NCBI RefSeq assembly: GCF_025602895.1
Contig: NW_026516234.1
Span: 248,001 to 312,000 of the forward strand
Source: Polychytrium aggregatum
Taxonomy: Eukaryota; Chytridiomycota; Chytridiomycetes; Polychytriales
Length of the DNA stretch: 64,000 nucleotides
Direction of reading: 5' to 3'
Shown: positions 32,750 to 43,992 of the stretch, piece by piece
Layout of the letters: each line of letters starts with the position of its first letter
How positions within the stretch are numbered: the stretch's first letter is position 1
Position numbers and translations under genes: made by a program
Notes under the pieces: model-generated
The model's input: the letters and a program-made list of their open reading frames with translations, nothing else
What the model was told of the DNA's origin: nothing
The model's database searches: none

Positions 32750-33457
32750 ATGGATCCTTCCCACAACGTCGCCGACCCCAAGTCGTCACTAGCGCGCAAG
32801 AGCAAATGGCGTGGCCATCCCGTCAACCTCAAGATCGGCCAAAAGAACGGGTTCTTTGGCAAATACCTCGGCGACTCGTACTCGCTGCGGATCGAAAACC
32901 TCGTGTCCAAGCTCCTGGAACTGCAGAGCCGTCCCACGGGCTATCGCTTCACCGACGACGCTGTCTTTTCCGTCCGCTGCCGGTTCTCGTCCGGCTACAG
33001 CGAGCAAGAGTCCAAGCCCTGGCGGATCTGGCTGCAGCCCTCGGCCCTGACCAAGCTGCTGCTCGCCATGTCGACCTCGTGTCCGCCGTCCAACCTGTCG
33101 CCCTCCTATGCCGAGTTTGTGGAGCTGTTGCTGAACCTGGCCGAGTGCCCAAGCCTCGAGTACGCCCTCCAGTCGGGCCTGCTCGAGTCCTACGCCGTGA
33201 CCGACAAGTACCCCGTCGCGGTTGCCCCGGTGGCCCCGAGACCGCGGAACTCTCGCAAGCGGTCCGGAAGCCCCGATCAAGACTCGGTCAACTCGGATGA
33301 TGGCTGCCTAAGTGCAGGATCCAGCACTGGATCCAGTGCCGGATCGAGCGACGGATCTAGCGGCGGCCACCCGGATTCGCCTGCTGCCAAGCGCAGGATC
33401 ACGATCCAGTCGCTGATGAACAGCGATCCGCTGGATCTGGACTGCTGTGCGTATTAG
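32750..33457 (+). CDS. Paralogue of the N-terminal domain of the regulator at 25048
   Basis: Intronless 235-residue frame. It shares with the 25048 gene the blocks GHPVNLKIGQK, GKYLGDSYSLRIENLV, GYRFTDDAVFSVRC, KPWRIWLQPSALTKLLLAM and LSPSYAEFVELLLNLAE, then KRRITIQSLMN after a Ser/Gly-rich linker. It stops right after the point where the long paralogue enters its Fungal_trans-like region. The last codons contain GTGCGT, a possible donor, but I find no downstream exons with the middle-homology region in the following 2.3 kb. So this is either a genuine short protein or a truncated duplicate. The strong conservation of the domain argues that it is functional by itself. The domain is unknown to me; a DNA- or protein-binding role is only inferred. 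Confidence 0.7.
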   Translation: MDPSHNVADPKSSLARKSKWRGHPVNLKIGQKNGFFGKYLGDSYSLRIENLVSKLLELQSRPTGYRFTDDAVFSVRCRFSSGYSEQESKPWRIWLQPSALTKLLLAMSTSCPPSNLSPSYAEFVELLLNLAECPSLEYALQSGLLESYAVTDKYPVAVAPVAPRPRNSRKRSGSPDQDSVNSDDGCLSAGSSTGSSAGSSDGSSGGHPDSPAAKRRITIQSLMNSDPLDLDCCAY

Positions 33458-34410
33458 CGCCTCTCACCTTACTTCCTCTCGTCCGCCGGCTTGCCAACTG
33501 CCGTTCCCCTCACCCCCACCCACACTCGCCCATCGCCGCAGTGCGTACTTGTGCATAATAGCCACTGCAGGGTCTGCCCAGCATGCCAGTGCTCTCCCGC
33601 TCGTCACTCCCACCTCTGTTCGTCACGCGTGTTGATTTGATTTTGGTCTGCCTCAAAAGTTGCTTGCTTAATACAAGAATCAGAATATGTCCGAGACACA
33701 CACATAGGCCCTACTCGTCTACGGTGTCGTTCGAGGAGGAGCGGTGGTTGCGAGAGAGCCATCCTTCCTCTCTGACACTCATTCGCCGTTCTCGATCGCG
33801 CACCTTGGCATTTTCCCACCAGCCTCGTTCCATTCCCACCCGCATGGCTGCCTCGATCGATGTGTCCGTCCACCCACATCCCCGCCCTCATCGTCACACT
33901 ACTTTTCCCTCCATTTGCACCCGCCGTTCGTTTGCTGGAGGAGGAGGAGCGAAGGGTGGGGGCAAATTCGCGTGCTCTGGTGTGTATCCACACCCGGCCT
34001 TGACACCATCGATACACACATCCACAAGATTTCTGCTCCGTCGAGGCTGGGAGCCGCCAAGGCCAGACACAAGGCTGAGTGCAAGGCAGAGTGCAAGGAC
34101 AGGCGGGCTGGCCGATCTTTCCCCCGACCGACCGACTGACCGACTGACTAAGAACCATGCTGCGTGCAGCCCAATCGTCGGGGTGACCGATAGCGGCAAA
34201 TGCGGGAAAGGCGAGCCAATGTGCACCAGCCGCTTGTGGCCTGCTTGTGCATCACGGTGCTCTCAGTCTATGGTGGTGGTGCCGGTGGATGCATGGCAAC
34301 GAGCGGCTTTGGGCAGGCCGAAAACAGCGTCGTGCTGGCAAGGCAAGGCAGCAAGCATGGCCGGCGACCTCCCAGGATGCGATCCACGACCTGAGCCTGG
34401 CAAGGCATAC

Positions 34411-34451
<41 letters not shown>
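34411..34451. repeat. CT dinucleotide microsatellite
   Basis: Roughly 20 uninterrupted CT units. Confidence 0.95.
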
Positions 34452-34452
<1 letters not shown>

Positions 34453-35386
34453 GCCTGCTCGACCGACAAGCACATGCCAGCGCTCCAGGAAAAATGGCAA
34501 CGCCGCGTGGGCCTGTGACAAAAGGACGCTCTCTTCCCCCAACGCACAGGCGGCCGGATGTCCAACAGCGGTGCCCACCCTTGCGTCTGCCTCGGCTGTG
34601 TGCCTCCCCGGCAGTCGTGCCTTGACCGAGTCCGGGAGCCACTCCAGAGCGCCGCAGACAACAAGGCCCAAGCACAGCTCAGCACAAGCCAACACAGCAC
34701 AGCACAGGGACAGTCGGCGAGCAGCTGAGAGCACGACATTTGCGTCAAGGACGAGCCGCGAAGAGTGCTGCAGCCCGCAGATAGCCCTCGGCAGGACTTT
34801 GACCAGCAGAGTTCAGCAAGAGAAGGCAAGCCGGAGAACGGCACAGTGCTGCAGCATATGCCCGCACAGGGAGTCGCCTGCGTGCCAGCGGCCCCGCACA
34901 CAAGGGCACACAGCGCGAGCACAGGCCCAGCCTCACGGCCGCGGCGCAGTGACGAGATACGGGAGCGCGCCTCCCCACGAGCAGCAAGCGTGCGACCACG
35001 GCCGAGACCAGGCACAACGGGCATGGCCCTCTGTGCATCCGAGGCAAACGATGCACATCCGCTCTGTGTTCGTGGGCCGGGGGGACGGGGTGGCTCGTGC
35101 GTCGATGCAGCAGCGCGCCAAGGGCGATGTGCAGCAGCACAGGCGTGACAAGCGGACGGACAAGATACGGCGATGAAGCAGCTGGTGGATGGCGATGAAG
35201 CAGCTGGTGGAGAGCATATCCGGCGGAATCGCAGAGCACAGATGCCCCAGAGTCGAGACACGGCAAGGGGACAAAGACCAAGGCTGCCGCAAGAAACACA
35301 TCCCCCCTCCGTCGTTCCCGCATCCCCCCAGTCCCCGTCTGCCCGGCGGCGGATGAGCGGATCGACAGGTAGGAGTGAGTGAGCGG

Positions 35387-35421
35387 CTGCTATTGCTATT
35401 GCTATTGCTATTGCTGCTGCT
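35387..35421. repeat. TTGCTA / CTG microsatellite
   Basis: TATTGC hexamers followed by a CTG run. Confidence 0.9.
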
Positions 35422-35773
35422 GCGGGTGCGATGGAGAGTTGCTTCTGGGTTTTGGCCTGGATCAACCAACCGCCAAAGTCGGTGAGAGTTGGCTTGACCA
35501 CGTGGTGCACTGCCACAAGCATCCGCCCCGGCAAAATACCGCCACTCGCACCGCCACCCAACTCAAACTGCGCTACCGTCCAAAAGAGGCAAGCGCGTCG
35601 CACAGGACCGGCGCGCCCGTCCCAGCTTTTGCACCGCACTGCCGCTGCCTGCTCCGTTTCTGCGCTTTGGTTTCGTCCCAACTCCATCGCCCATCCACCG
35701 GCCATCCTCCAACTCCTCAATCCATCCTCCAACTCCACGATCCATCCTCCAACTCCACGATCCATCCACAGCC

Positions 35774-36764
35774 ATGGTCTGCCCAAAGTCTCTCGTCCTC
35801 GCTGCTGCTGCCGCCGGCACCGTCACAGCACAGACCTTCAACCGTCGCCTCTATTCCAACACCAACGACTGCACCGGTATGTCTGGCCCTCAGACTCGCC
35901 TGTCGTCTCCGTCGCTGAACCCAGCATCCGTAGGACTCGGTTTCTAAAACCTGCTCGCACTTGCTCCCGTCCTCGCCACAACCAATCCCTCGATCCCTTG
36001 CAGGCACCGTCACCAACATCATCTCGGTCTGGTCCAACACCCCGTGCCAGGCACCCGGCTTTGCTGCCTGCGAGAAGAAATCCGCCGTCGCCGGCTATCT
36101 CTCCTCCGAGGCCACCGGATGCGAGAGCAGCCCCTTGGTCGATACCCCGTACTTGCCTGTCAACCGCGTCGCTGGCCAGGCCTTCCTGACCATCAACTCG
36201 TACTACACCGTCGGGTCCACCAGCTGCAGCCTCAGCTCCGGCACCCAGCTCACCCAGACCACCTACATCGCCGATGGCCAGTGCTACGTCATGGAGCCGG
36301 GCTACTATTTCAAGGTCTCCTGTAGCCAGTCCAGCGGCACTGTCGCATTCTGCAAGTGAGTGTAGTCGGCGTTGCTCCCGCCTGCGGATTGCCATCCACA
36401 TCGCTTGCATCGCTTGCTTCGGCCGTGGCAGCCCATTTGCATGTGTTGCCGGATCGTTGATTCTGCGTCGCCCACTAACTTCCTGGCTCCTTTCATCCTA
36501 TCCAATCTCCTGTCGTTTAGCGAGGGCTGCACCAACTGCACTACCCAGACCTACAACACTCAGAGCTGCACCGCTGCACCCGATGGCTCCTACACCTCCG
36601 TCGTCTGCGGAACCGGCGCCTCTGCCAACACCACCAGCACCAACAGCACCACCTCGTCCACCCCGAGCCCAGTCAAAGGATCGGGCACCACCATCTTCGA
36701 CTCGGCCGCCACCTACACCCTCGGCGGCATCCTCCTCAGTCTCTCGGCTCTGCTGTTCTGTTAA
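35774..36764 (+). CDS. Secreted Cys-rich protein, probably GPI-anchored
   Basis: Three exons (35774-35876, 36004-36355, 36521-36764) give 232 residues. It has a signal peptide (MVCPKSLVLAAAAAGTVTAQ), about 14 cysteines in the mature part, and a Ser/Thr/Asn-rich stalk (TTSTNSTTSSTPSP-like). The C-terminus is hydrophobic (LGGILLSLSALLFC) without a cytosolic tail, preceded by small residues suitable as a GPI omega site. It ends directly at the stop, as GPI precursors do. The gene at 37850 shares its layout, including a second exon ending with a short Cys segment and a last exon beginning near EGCTNC / SECISNC. Function is unknown; cell-surface or wall location is inferred. Confidence 0.75.
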
Positions 36765-37849
36765 ACTGCGACCACGACCACGACCACGGCCACGGCCACG
36801 ACCATGACCACGACCACCCTATGTCTGCTGTCGGGCGACCGATAGCTTAACCGCCTCTATCCACTATCATCCCTCCCCGCCTCCTCTTGTACCAGTATGG
36901 AGATCTCGGGTTTGCTGCGCGACCCAGAAGCTCCCTTTTGTCATGGCATGGAACTACTCGCCGCTACAGCCCTCTTCCTAGATTTGATCTACACGAGCAT
37001 CTCCCAAAATGAATGGGATGCACTGCGGTTACCGCTTTGATTATTGAAACGGAATATACACATCTATCACCACTATGACCAGTCATTTGTTACTTGGGAA
37101 CCCTCGAATACATCGAGCAGCGCCACCATAATCAAGATGTATCGAGTTGGTGAAGCACAATCCATCGATTTGAATGCACCAAAGCCCCGCATCGCAAGAC
37201 CAGTGCAGCCAAGGAGCATGATCATGGAGTACGAGTCGATCATCGTCTATGGGCATGCGGATATCTGATGAACCTGTATCTCAGTGAATCCCCATTACAG
37301 CCAATCAAGGACGCTTCTCGCACCGATGACTCCCGCAAGCGAAGGCTCCACCCAGGCGACCAAATGGATCTACCCCAGGTGTGCTCACAGTGCCGGGAAG
37401 CCAAGCGACTCAGGAAGGCCGAGTATCTTGATATCGATACACCATGGAGCAGCCCAGAGGGTCGAGCGGATGCACCACACAAAGAGATTCACTGGAGCCT
37501 ACGATTGTCCCATTTCTTTCTGGACTGACTGTGATGAGCACTGATCCCCGCTGTGTCGACCATGATATCCAGCTGTCCAGCCTTTGGGGGGAGGACAGTC
37601 TAGAAGTACCTCTTTCGAAGTGAATGACTCGCCCAATCACAGCATTCGTGGATGATTCCTTGGACTGTCCCAGCCCGGCTGGTATGAGGGTGCAGGCAAC
37701 GATGAGATTCACACCAACATCGAAACTGGCTCTCTCGCACCGACATCGACCCCCGGCACCAAGAAAAGTCATTCGTCTCGAACACCTCCAGAACAGCCGT
37801 CGTCCCACGCCTGCTCTGTATTGCCATCAACGTTTCCGGCTCAACCATC
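36765..37849. other. Intergenic region containing element copy B
   Basis: It starts with a CCACGA hexamer run (36770-36812) in the 3' flank of the GPI protein gene. A mobile-element remnant lies at about 37300-37530. No other gene is supported. Confidence 0.5.
37300..37530 (+). mobile_element. Degenerate Fanzor/TnpB-like element remnant, copy B
   Basis: Closely similar to copy A: AATCAAGGACGCTTCTCGCA, then the frame QMDLPQVCSQCREAKRL, AEYLDIDTPWSSPEG and DAPHKEI. It skips the segment that copies A and C share (GACGGGAAACAATC) and resumes at CCCATTTCTTTCTGGACTGA, so it has an internal deletion. The CxxC ribbon is intact here (CSQC). Too short to encode a nuclease. Confidence 0.5.
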
Positions 37850-38646
37850 ATGCGTTCATTCCTTGCCGTGCTACTGCTCGCCTGGAGTGGCACCATCGTC
37901 TCCGCTGAGCCCTCGGAGTGGGCCGAACGACGCTTCTACTACAGCGAGGCATCCTGTCCAGGCTCTGGACCCGACCCCATAACGATAGGGTCGTCGGCCA
38001 CAGTTACCCTGTTCTGGCCCTCGGAAGCATGTCAGGGCCCAGTGCAGTCTCCCTGCCAGGACCGGACCGGCTCCAGCCCTTTCGGGGCCTCTGAGAGGAC
38101 CGTATGCGAGCCGCTGTCCTCGGCCCTTTCCGCATTCACCTCAGGACAAGCCCCGGCCGATTCGCACTTGGTCGTGAGCGAGTTTACCCACCGCGGCAAC
38201 GTCCACACCTGTGCTCTCACCACCGACACCGTCCAGCTTGTCCAGAAAGTCTTCCGGGCCGACAACCGATGTCATGCCATCGAGCCGGGCTGGTTTGCGC
38301 GGGCCAAATGCGACGATCTTGGCGGAATGCTGTGGACATGCATGTGAGTATCCACCCCTCACTCCCAGTCAGAAAGCTGCGGGGAGGATATCTTTGCTGT
38401 GCAAGCACTATATCACCGCCGATTGAGGCGGCGGATATGTTACTTGCTTCTGTCTGTCACTGAGCGATTCGGACCTTCCCTTCGACTCGCAGCGACAGCG
38501 AATGCATCTCAAACTGTCAGCTCCGACACTACTCGAGCTCCGAGTGCTCCGTCGACAGCGAGGGTGCCGTTGTCGGGATGCACTGCGTCAGAGGCACCGT
38601 CCCGCCTGCACCCGATCCCGTCCATAGCCTCAACATGACGCTCTGA
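37850..38646 (+). CDS. Secreted Cys-rich protein related to the gene at 35774
   Basis: Two exons (37850-38343, 38493-38646) give 215 residues. The signal peptide MRSFLAVLLLAWSGTIVSAE precedes a mature part with about 13 cysteines. Parallels with the upstream gene are NRRLYS/ERRFYYS near the start, YIADGQCYVMEPGYYFKVSC versus VFRADNRCHAIEPGWFARAKC, and the final exon beginning EGCTNC versus SECISNC. It lacks the Ser/Thr stalk and GPI signal, so it is likely soluble. Probably a tandem duplicate, with an element remnant between the copies. Function unknown. Confidence 0.72.
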
Positions 38647-39141
38647 GGCCAGTCTCTGACACAGACAACAGCATGTTCCTGACTGGACACCCGGGGTTGA
38701 TTTGCTGGACGATGAGCAGTCTGTGTCCCCGCGTATCTACAATAGTATCGCCAAATGTAAGATCCATGTCGATCGTATCCCGAGTGTATTTGCATCGGGT
38801 GCTTCCCACCGCATCTTGGGTGCATCCCGCGGCCATTCTGCCAACCCCGACAAATCAGCCAGTCATCAGGAGCCACATCCCGCGTCAGGGTCTCGCGTGG
38901 CGGATTGTTGGTCGCCGACCACCCCCCCCCGCTCGTCTCGCAACCAGCACCGCCCTGCGCTCTCGTCCTCCATCTCATCCCAGCTCGTTCCAGCAGCAGG
39001 CCCGATCCGAGGAACCAGAATCCGCGAGCCGCATCGCCTGCGCCTGTCTCGGAGGACCCTCTGCAGCATCGTCAGCACCCTTGCGGCGATCCCTTTCGCA
39101 CTCGCTTCCCCCACTTCGCCATCGGCAACAGACCCACAGTG
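38647..39141. other. Intergenic, presumed ALG7 promoter
   Basis: About 500 bp with a polyC run near 38925 and no supported gene. Confidence 0.4.
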
Positions 39142-41549
39142 ATGCTGAAGAGCCTGGCGCCCTCGGGCGTTCTCCTGGTCGCCATCCTGACTGCAATCCA
39201 CGATCCTCTGACGGTCTACATCCTCGTTGGCCTCATCGCGTCGATGCTGACCTATCATGCCATCAACTGGGTCCGTGAGGTGTTCATCAAGCACGGTCGG
39301 TTCGGCAAGGATTTGCTCAAGCCCAACACTCCTGTGATGTAAGCCCTGGGCTGGCCTGAGCCAGGATCAGACGCATCTGGAGGAGAGAAAATCTCTCCAG
39401 CCATCTCGGACGCTCTCGGACTCGCTCTTGGACTCGTTGCTGACTGATCCTTTCCCTTTTGGCTATGGGCTGTTGCTATCAACTTATCGCCAACTCTGGG
39501 CGGGGAACCGGGCAACAATCTGACCGACTGAACAACCGAAAACCACCAAACTGAACTGAACTGAACCGAACCGAACCGAACGAACCGTACGATCCGAACT
39601 AAACCGAACTGAACCCATCGAACGAGCCAGCCCCGAGAGCATGGGCGTTGTCGTCGGCGCTGTCTACTTTATCAGCATGTTTTTGACGCTGCCCATCCCT
39701 TTCATGCCGTGGTTTGTCAAGGAAGACTCGGACCTGGATCTGCAGGCCCAAGCCGAGTTTCCTCACCAGAGAGTAAGCATCATCTGGCTGTCTGGCTTGA
39801 TTGCTGACGAGAGTTGAGCGCAGGCTTCATGGTCATCACTCAGCTGCAGTACTTCAAGCGAGACCACGGGCTCGAGCCTCGTCCATACGCGGCAGTCCGG
39901 ATCATGGTCATTCTGACGCTTCGCCCACTCTTCAATCTGCTCGATCGACTTGGTTTCATCGGCCTAGTTTGCCCACGTCCTCGGCGGACTGCTTTCGCTG
40001 TTCAGCATGCTCTTCCTTGGCTTTGCCGACGACGTTCTCGACATACGATGGCGAGTCAAAATCTGGTTTCCTTTCGTGGCTACTCTCCCACTCTTGATGG
40101 TTTACTACGTCAGCGGCGGCCTGTCGACGATCATGATCCCAAAGATCCTGTGGTCCGTAATGGACACGCGCACCATCGACCTCGGTATGTTTTTGCTGTC
40201 GACGGAGCGTCGACGGCTGCCTCGTCCAGATTCGGCATCGAGAGGGCCGTTTTGTCCCTTTCGCCAGCCAAGCAGACATGAACTCATTCGCGAGCCTTGC
40301 TCGGCCAAAACTGTTTGCTGCCGGCCGCATCGCCTCTGTCCAGGTGTCTTGTACTATGTCTTTATGGCCTGCCTGGCGACATTCTCCACCAATGCCATCA
40401 ACATCCTCGCCGGTGTCAACGGCATCGAAGGCGGGCAAGCCCTCGTTATCTCCTCCTCCCTTGCCATCAACAACATCATCTGGTACTCGTTCTCGACCAA
40501 GGATCCGACACGGCAGGCCCACCTCAGCTCGCTGCACTTCCTCTTGCCCTTCATCGGCGTGACCGTGGGCTATCTGCGGCACAACTGGTATGTCCGGCGA
40601 ACGAACAAAGACCGAGAGTGTCGCTGGGCATTTTCAACGCGCCTGTGCAGGCGATGGTTCATATGTTTGCCCTGAATATCTGGGGATCTCGGCACTCTGC
40701 GGCTGCAAGGACGGGAGGAATGCATGCCTCTCCAGCTTGACACCATGCCAATCGAGGGTAGTCCTGTGGATCAGCACTGTGCCAATTTTGACCCTGCCTT
40801 TGGTCTGCACTGGCGCTTTAGGTACCCCGCCAAGGCATTTGGAGGCGATTCGTTCTGCTACTTTGCCGGAATGACGATTGCCGTCGTCGGAATCATCAAC
40901 CATATGAGCAAGACGGTGATTATCTTTATGATCCCACAGATTTTCAACTTTATCTACTCGTGTCCACAGCTGTTCCATTTGGTCGAGTGTCCACGACACC
41001 GGATGCCCAAGTAAGCTGCGATGCCCCAATCCAATATCGGCGCATGTTGTTTATAGCTTTCTTCAGACAACCCGCTGGGCTGGGGGTTGGAGCGGCTCAA
41101 GGCGACAAGCGGCATCCGTCCGACCCACTTGTGGGCTGTTGCATTTTTGTCGTGGCAATGAAACGTCCACCAGTACCAGTGTCCGCGGGTGAGCTCGTGT
41201 GCCAACCTGGCAGCATCTCGCTCACTGGCTCATCAACACCAGACTCAACCCAAAGACCGGGAAACTCGAAGCCAGCCAGCTGTCGCTCAAGGGCATCAAG
41301 CCCCTCGGCAGAGTCTGCGTGCTCATTCTCAATGCCCTTGGCCTGTGCAAGATCCAGCGAGACCCCAAGACCAACGAATGGGTCTCGTGCAACAACTTCA
41401 CCCTGATCAACCTTGTGCTTGTCAAGCTCGGTCCCATGACGGAAGAGCAAACCTGTCGCTGGGTCCTGTGGATCCAGATCCTGTCAAGCTGCCTGGGGTT
41501 CCTGATCCGGTTTGGCGGCGCACATCTCTTCTACGGCATCGGTAACTGA
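39142..41549 (+). CDS. ALG7: UDP-GlcNAc:dolichyl-phosphate GlcNAc-1-phosphate transferase
   Basis: Six exons (39142-39338, 39640-39772, 39968-40184, 40344-40587, 40822-41010, 41243-41549) close to 428 residues, near the usual 410-450. It catalyses the first step of the dolichol-linked oligosaccharide pathway on the ER membrane and is the target of tunicamycin. Visible family motifs: [18 protein letters not shown] (catalytic Asp pair), [80 protein letters not shown] and [17 protein letters not shown]. Hydrophobic segments match the ten-span topology. All key motifs are intact. Intron 1 carries a GAACT/GAACC pentamer run. Confidence 0.97.
39541..39612. repeat. GAACT/GAACC pentanucleotide run in ALG7 intron 1
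   Basis: Imperfect pentamer repeats of GAACT and GAACC just before the 3' splice site at 39639. Confidence 0.85.
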
Positions 41550-42477
41550 GCCGAGGGTCTCTGTCTGGAGCGCACCGATCAGCGACCTCCAATATACACC
41601 CATATTCTCGACACACTGCTTTGATTGCTTCTTGTTGGATGGGAATGCACATCCGCCATTTGCAATGGCCATCCGACACACCCCTGATCTCCGCGCCGCT
41701 GCACCGTCGGGTACGCTGGGCAGCCCTCATTTGGACCATCCGCGTGTCCGACGCAGCTTGCTGGAGGCCGCATCGACAATTTGGTGCTTTGAAACGAGTG
41801 TTCCGATCCAACCTGAACAACCTGAACAACCTGAACAACCTGAACAACCTGAACAACCTGAACAACCTGAACAACCTGAACAACCTGAACAACCTGAACA
41901 ACCTGAACAACCTGAACAACCTGAACAACCTGGACAACCTGGACAATCCAAATGAAGATGGCACTATGGATTCAAAATCGTTGACTGAGGGAAATACCGC
42001 AGCACATACGAGGCTAGCACGTTCCAGCTGGCTCTTGTATTGGTCTAGGGAGCTTCCAAGGGCAAAATACGAGATCGAAACGAGAGAGCCAGAAGGAGAG
42101 AGACGGTCTGATGACGGAAGTACACGGAAGGACGCTGAAAGCACTGGAACATGGAGGCGCGAAGCCGAAAGGTCTAGAGGCAATCGCAGAGATAGAGCGG
42201 CGAGGGAGGGAGGCTCAGAATCAAACGCAGAGAGAACAAGACAAAAGGCATTAGGGAGACGACATGCATCGGCACGACGCTACCAAGATAGGACCAGACG
42301 ACAAGAATGGCCTCCCAAAAGCACGCCGCTTCGACGGAGAGAGGGAGGGAGGGAAACTATGGGGGGGAGGGCGATCACGGAGCGAATGAGAGGACATGTA
42401 CCGAAGTACGATCGGCATAGCACACGCATAGGACCCCGCAGGACACAGGATGAGCAGAGAGAGGAGCGGTCGACGGC
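41550..42477. other. Intergenic between convergent ALG7 and syntaxin genes
   Basis: Dominated by a 9-bp minisatellite (41810-41945). Frames through it (e.g. 41621-42994 plus, 41422-42183 minus) are repeat-generated and show no domain. Confidence 0.5.
41810..41945. repeat. 9-bp minisatellite AACCTGAAC
   Basis: About 15 near-perfect copies in tandem. The two last copies change to CTGGAC. Reads NLN, QPE or EPT-like in the three plus frames and LFR on the minus strand. Confidence 0.95.
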
Positions 42478-43920
42478 TCAGTTCTTGTGGAAGAACTGGA
42501 AGTACACGAACAAGGCCACGGCAATCAGGACGACAAGAATGACGATCAAGATGATCCACTTTGTCTTGCGGGCACTTTGGGCATTGGTGATGGCGCGAGA
42601 CATCTCTGTGGTGCCGTTGTTGATGTGGTCGGCGGCTTTGTCGACATGGGTCTCGATGTTGGTGATGATCTCGCCTTGTTCCTGCACGATCGGGGGCGCA
42701 ATATCCGTTCAGCGGGGAGCAGCAGGGCACCAAGATGGACTGCAAACCAACTCAAGCGAATACCAGCTCGGTCGTCCAGCTCGGTCGCCCAGCATGGTCA
42801 CCCAGTGGGTCCGACGTACTGCCTCGACCTGCGCAGCCGAAAGCGATCAAATAGTTACCTGCAGAAGGAACTGCATCTCCTCAAAGAGACGAACAAGCTC
42901 CTCGATGCTTCGCTGGATCTTGACGAGTTCAGAGTGTCGGCTCTGGGCATCCTCGAGCATGCGGCGCTGTTGTCCCAGCCCCGACATCTCCTGAGCAAAG
43001 GCGTTGCCTTGAGGATTGTCGATGAACCGATTAATCTCATCCTGGGTCGCCTGGGGGCGAACCACACGATACTGGCGCTCAGCCTGGGCCCGGATGTCCT
43101 TCTGCGCCCGGTCCTTCACCAGCTGGTAGCTGCGGGCCGCCTGCTGGATCCGCCCAATGAGGGACTTGTAAAACTCTCGTTGGCGCGCGGCCTCTGGACC
43201 AGGGACGATCATGCCTTTGAGCTGCTTGATATCGCTACGGGCGCTCTGGATGAGATCGTCGGTGGCCTGCGTCATGTCATCGATCTGCCTGTGTAGGTCT
43301 GAAAGCCGAAATGGTCGGAAGAGGGCGTTGGTGAGACTTGGTTGTGGGGCTCGGTTGTGAGACTCGACGGCGAGACCCGTTGTGCATCGTAACGGCCAAT
43401 GCGATCAAAGTGACAAGAAACCGAGAAGCTCGGATCAGACCAGAGACGACGTACATTGGGCCTGGCTGGGATTCGCCTCGGTCAAGGCAGCCTTGTACAG
43501 TCTGTCCAGCTCCTGGACGTTCTGCCCGACCCGCTCGATGGTTTGCTGGATATTGAAGGACTAGGGTGCGGTCAAAAATGGCGCCACGGTGCGGTTGGAT
43601 GGTTAGCGCATATGCATGGGCATTTCCGAACGACACAGTGCGGATATGCAGTCCTCCGGTGCGACTGCCACAGCACCGGCATTGTTTCTGCATTAACTTT
43701 GTCGGCCTGTCCCTTTCCAACATAGCAGCCAGCCCGAGTGTGCGGGCGGGCCGGACATCTATCGAGCGGGGGAGAGGATACACGGCCGCCATCGAGCCGA
43801 TCCGGACACCGACAGTACCTTGGACTGGAACGGGCTTGCAGAGAGAGGCTCCATCTGGATGGCGTAGTTGCTTCCGGTAGGGGCAGCAGCCTCCTGTCGG
43901 GGCCGAGGCGAAACGAGCAT
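42478..43920 (-). CDS. SSO1: Plasma-membrane t-SNARE, syntaxin Sso1/syntaxin-1 type (Qa)
   Basis: Four exons (43920-43819, 43560-43455, 43298-42859, 42681-42478) give 283 residues in frame. Order: short N-terminal peptide; Habc helices (TIERVGQNVQELDRLYKAAL, then a QIDDMTQATDDLIQ block); linker; SNARE motif beginning RHSELVKIQRSIEELVRLFEEM and continuing over the last intron into EQGEIITNIETHVDKAADHI, where the Gln of EQG is the zero-layer Q. It ends with ARKTKW and a single tail anchor (IILIVILVVLIAVALFVYF). It should act in fusion of secretory vesicles with the plasma membrane. Start at 43920 is chosen because it keeps the frame; MEPL further in is possible. A CTG/TTG repeat lies just 5' of it. 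Confidence 0.93.
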
Positions 43921-43928
43921 AGGCGGCA

Positions 43929-43932
43929 GGAT

Positions 43933-43963
<31 letters not shown>

Positions 43964-43986
43964 AACAACAACAGCAGCAGCAGCGG
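43929..43986. repeat. CAG/CAA trinucleotide repeat in the syntaxin 5' leader
   Basis: About 19 triplets of CAG or CAA (plus strand), immediately upstream of the chosen syntaxin start. In other frames it would code polyQ, polyL or polyA. With the start at 43920 it is noncoding. Confidence 0.9.
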
Positions 43987-43992
43987 CAGACA

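Larger units (their letters stand above)
33458..35773. other. Intergenic region with simple repeats
   Basis: 2.3 kb between two plus-strand genes. It holds a CT dinucleotide run (about 34411-34451) and a TTGCTA/CTG trinucleotide run (35387-35421). Open frames such as 34263-35786 on the minus strand are repeat-driven (RERERERE) and not credible genes. Confidence 0.5.

Noticed and set aside
34263-35786. 507-codon minus-strand frame
   Set aside because: Contains a homopolymeric RERERE tract from the CT microsatellite and has no protein-like segments.
41621-42994. 457-codon frame with an NLN repeat
   Set aside because: Made by the 9-bp minisatellite and runs antisense into the syntaxin exons.
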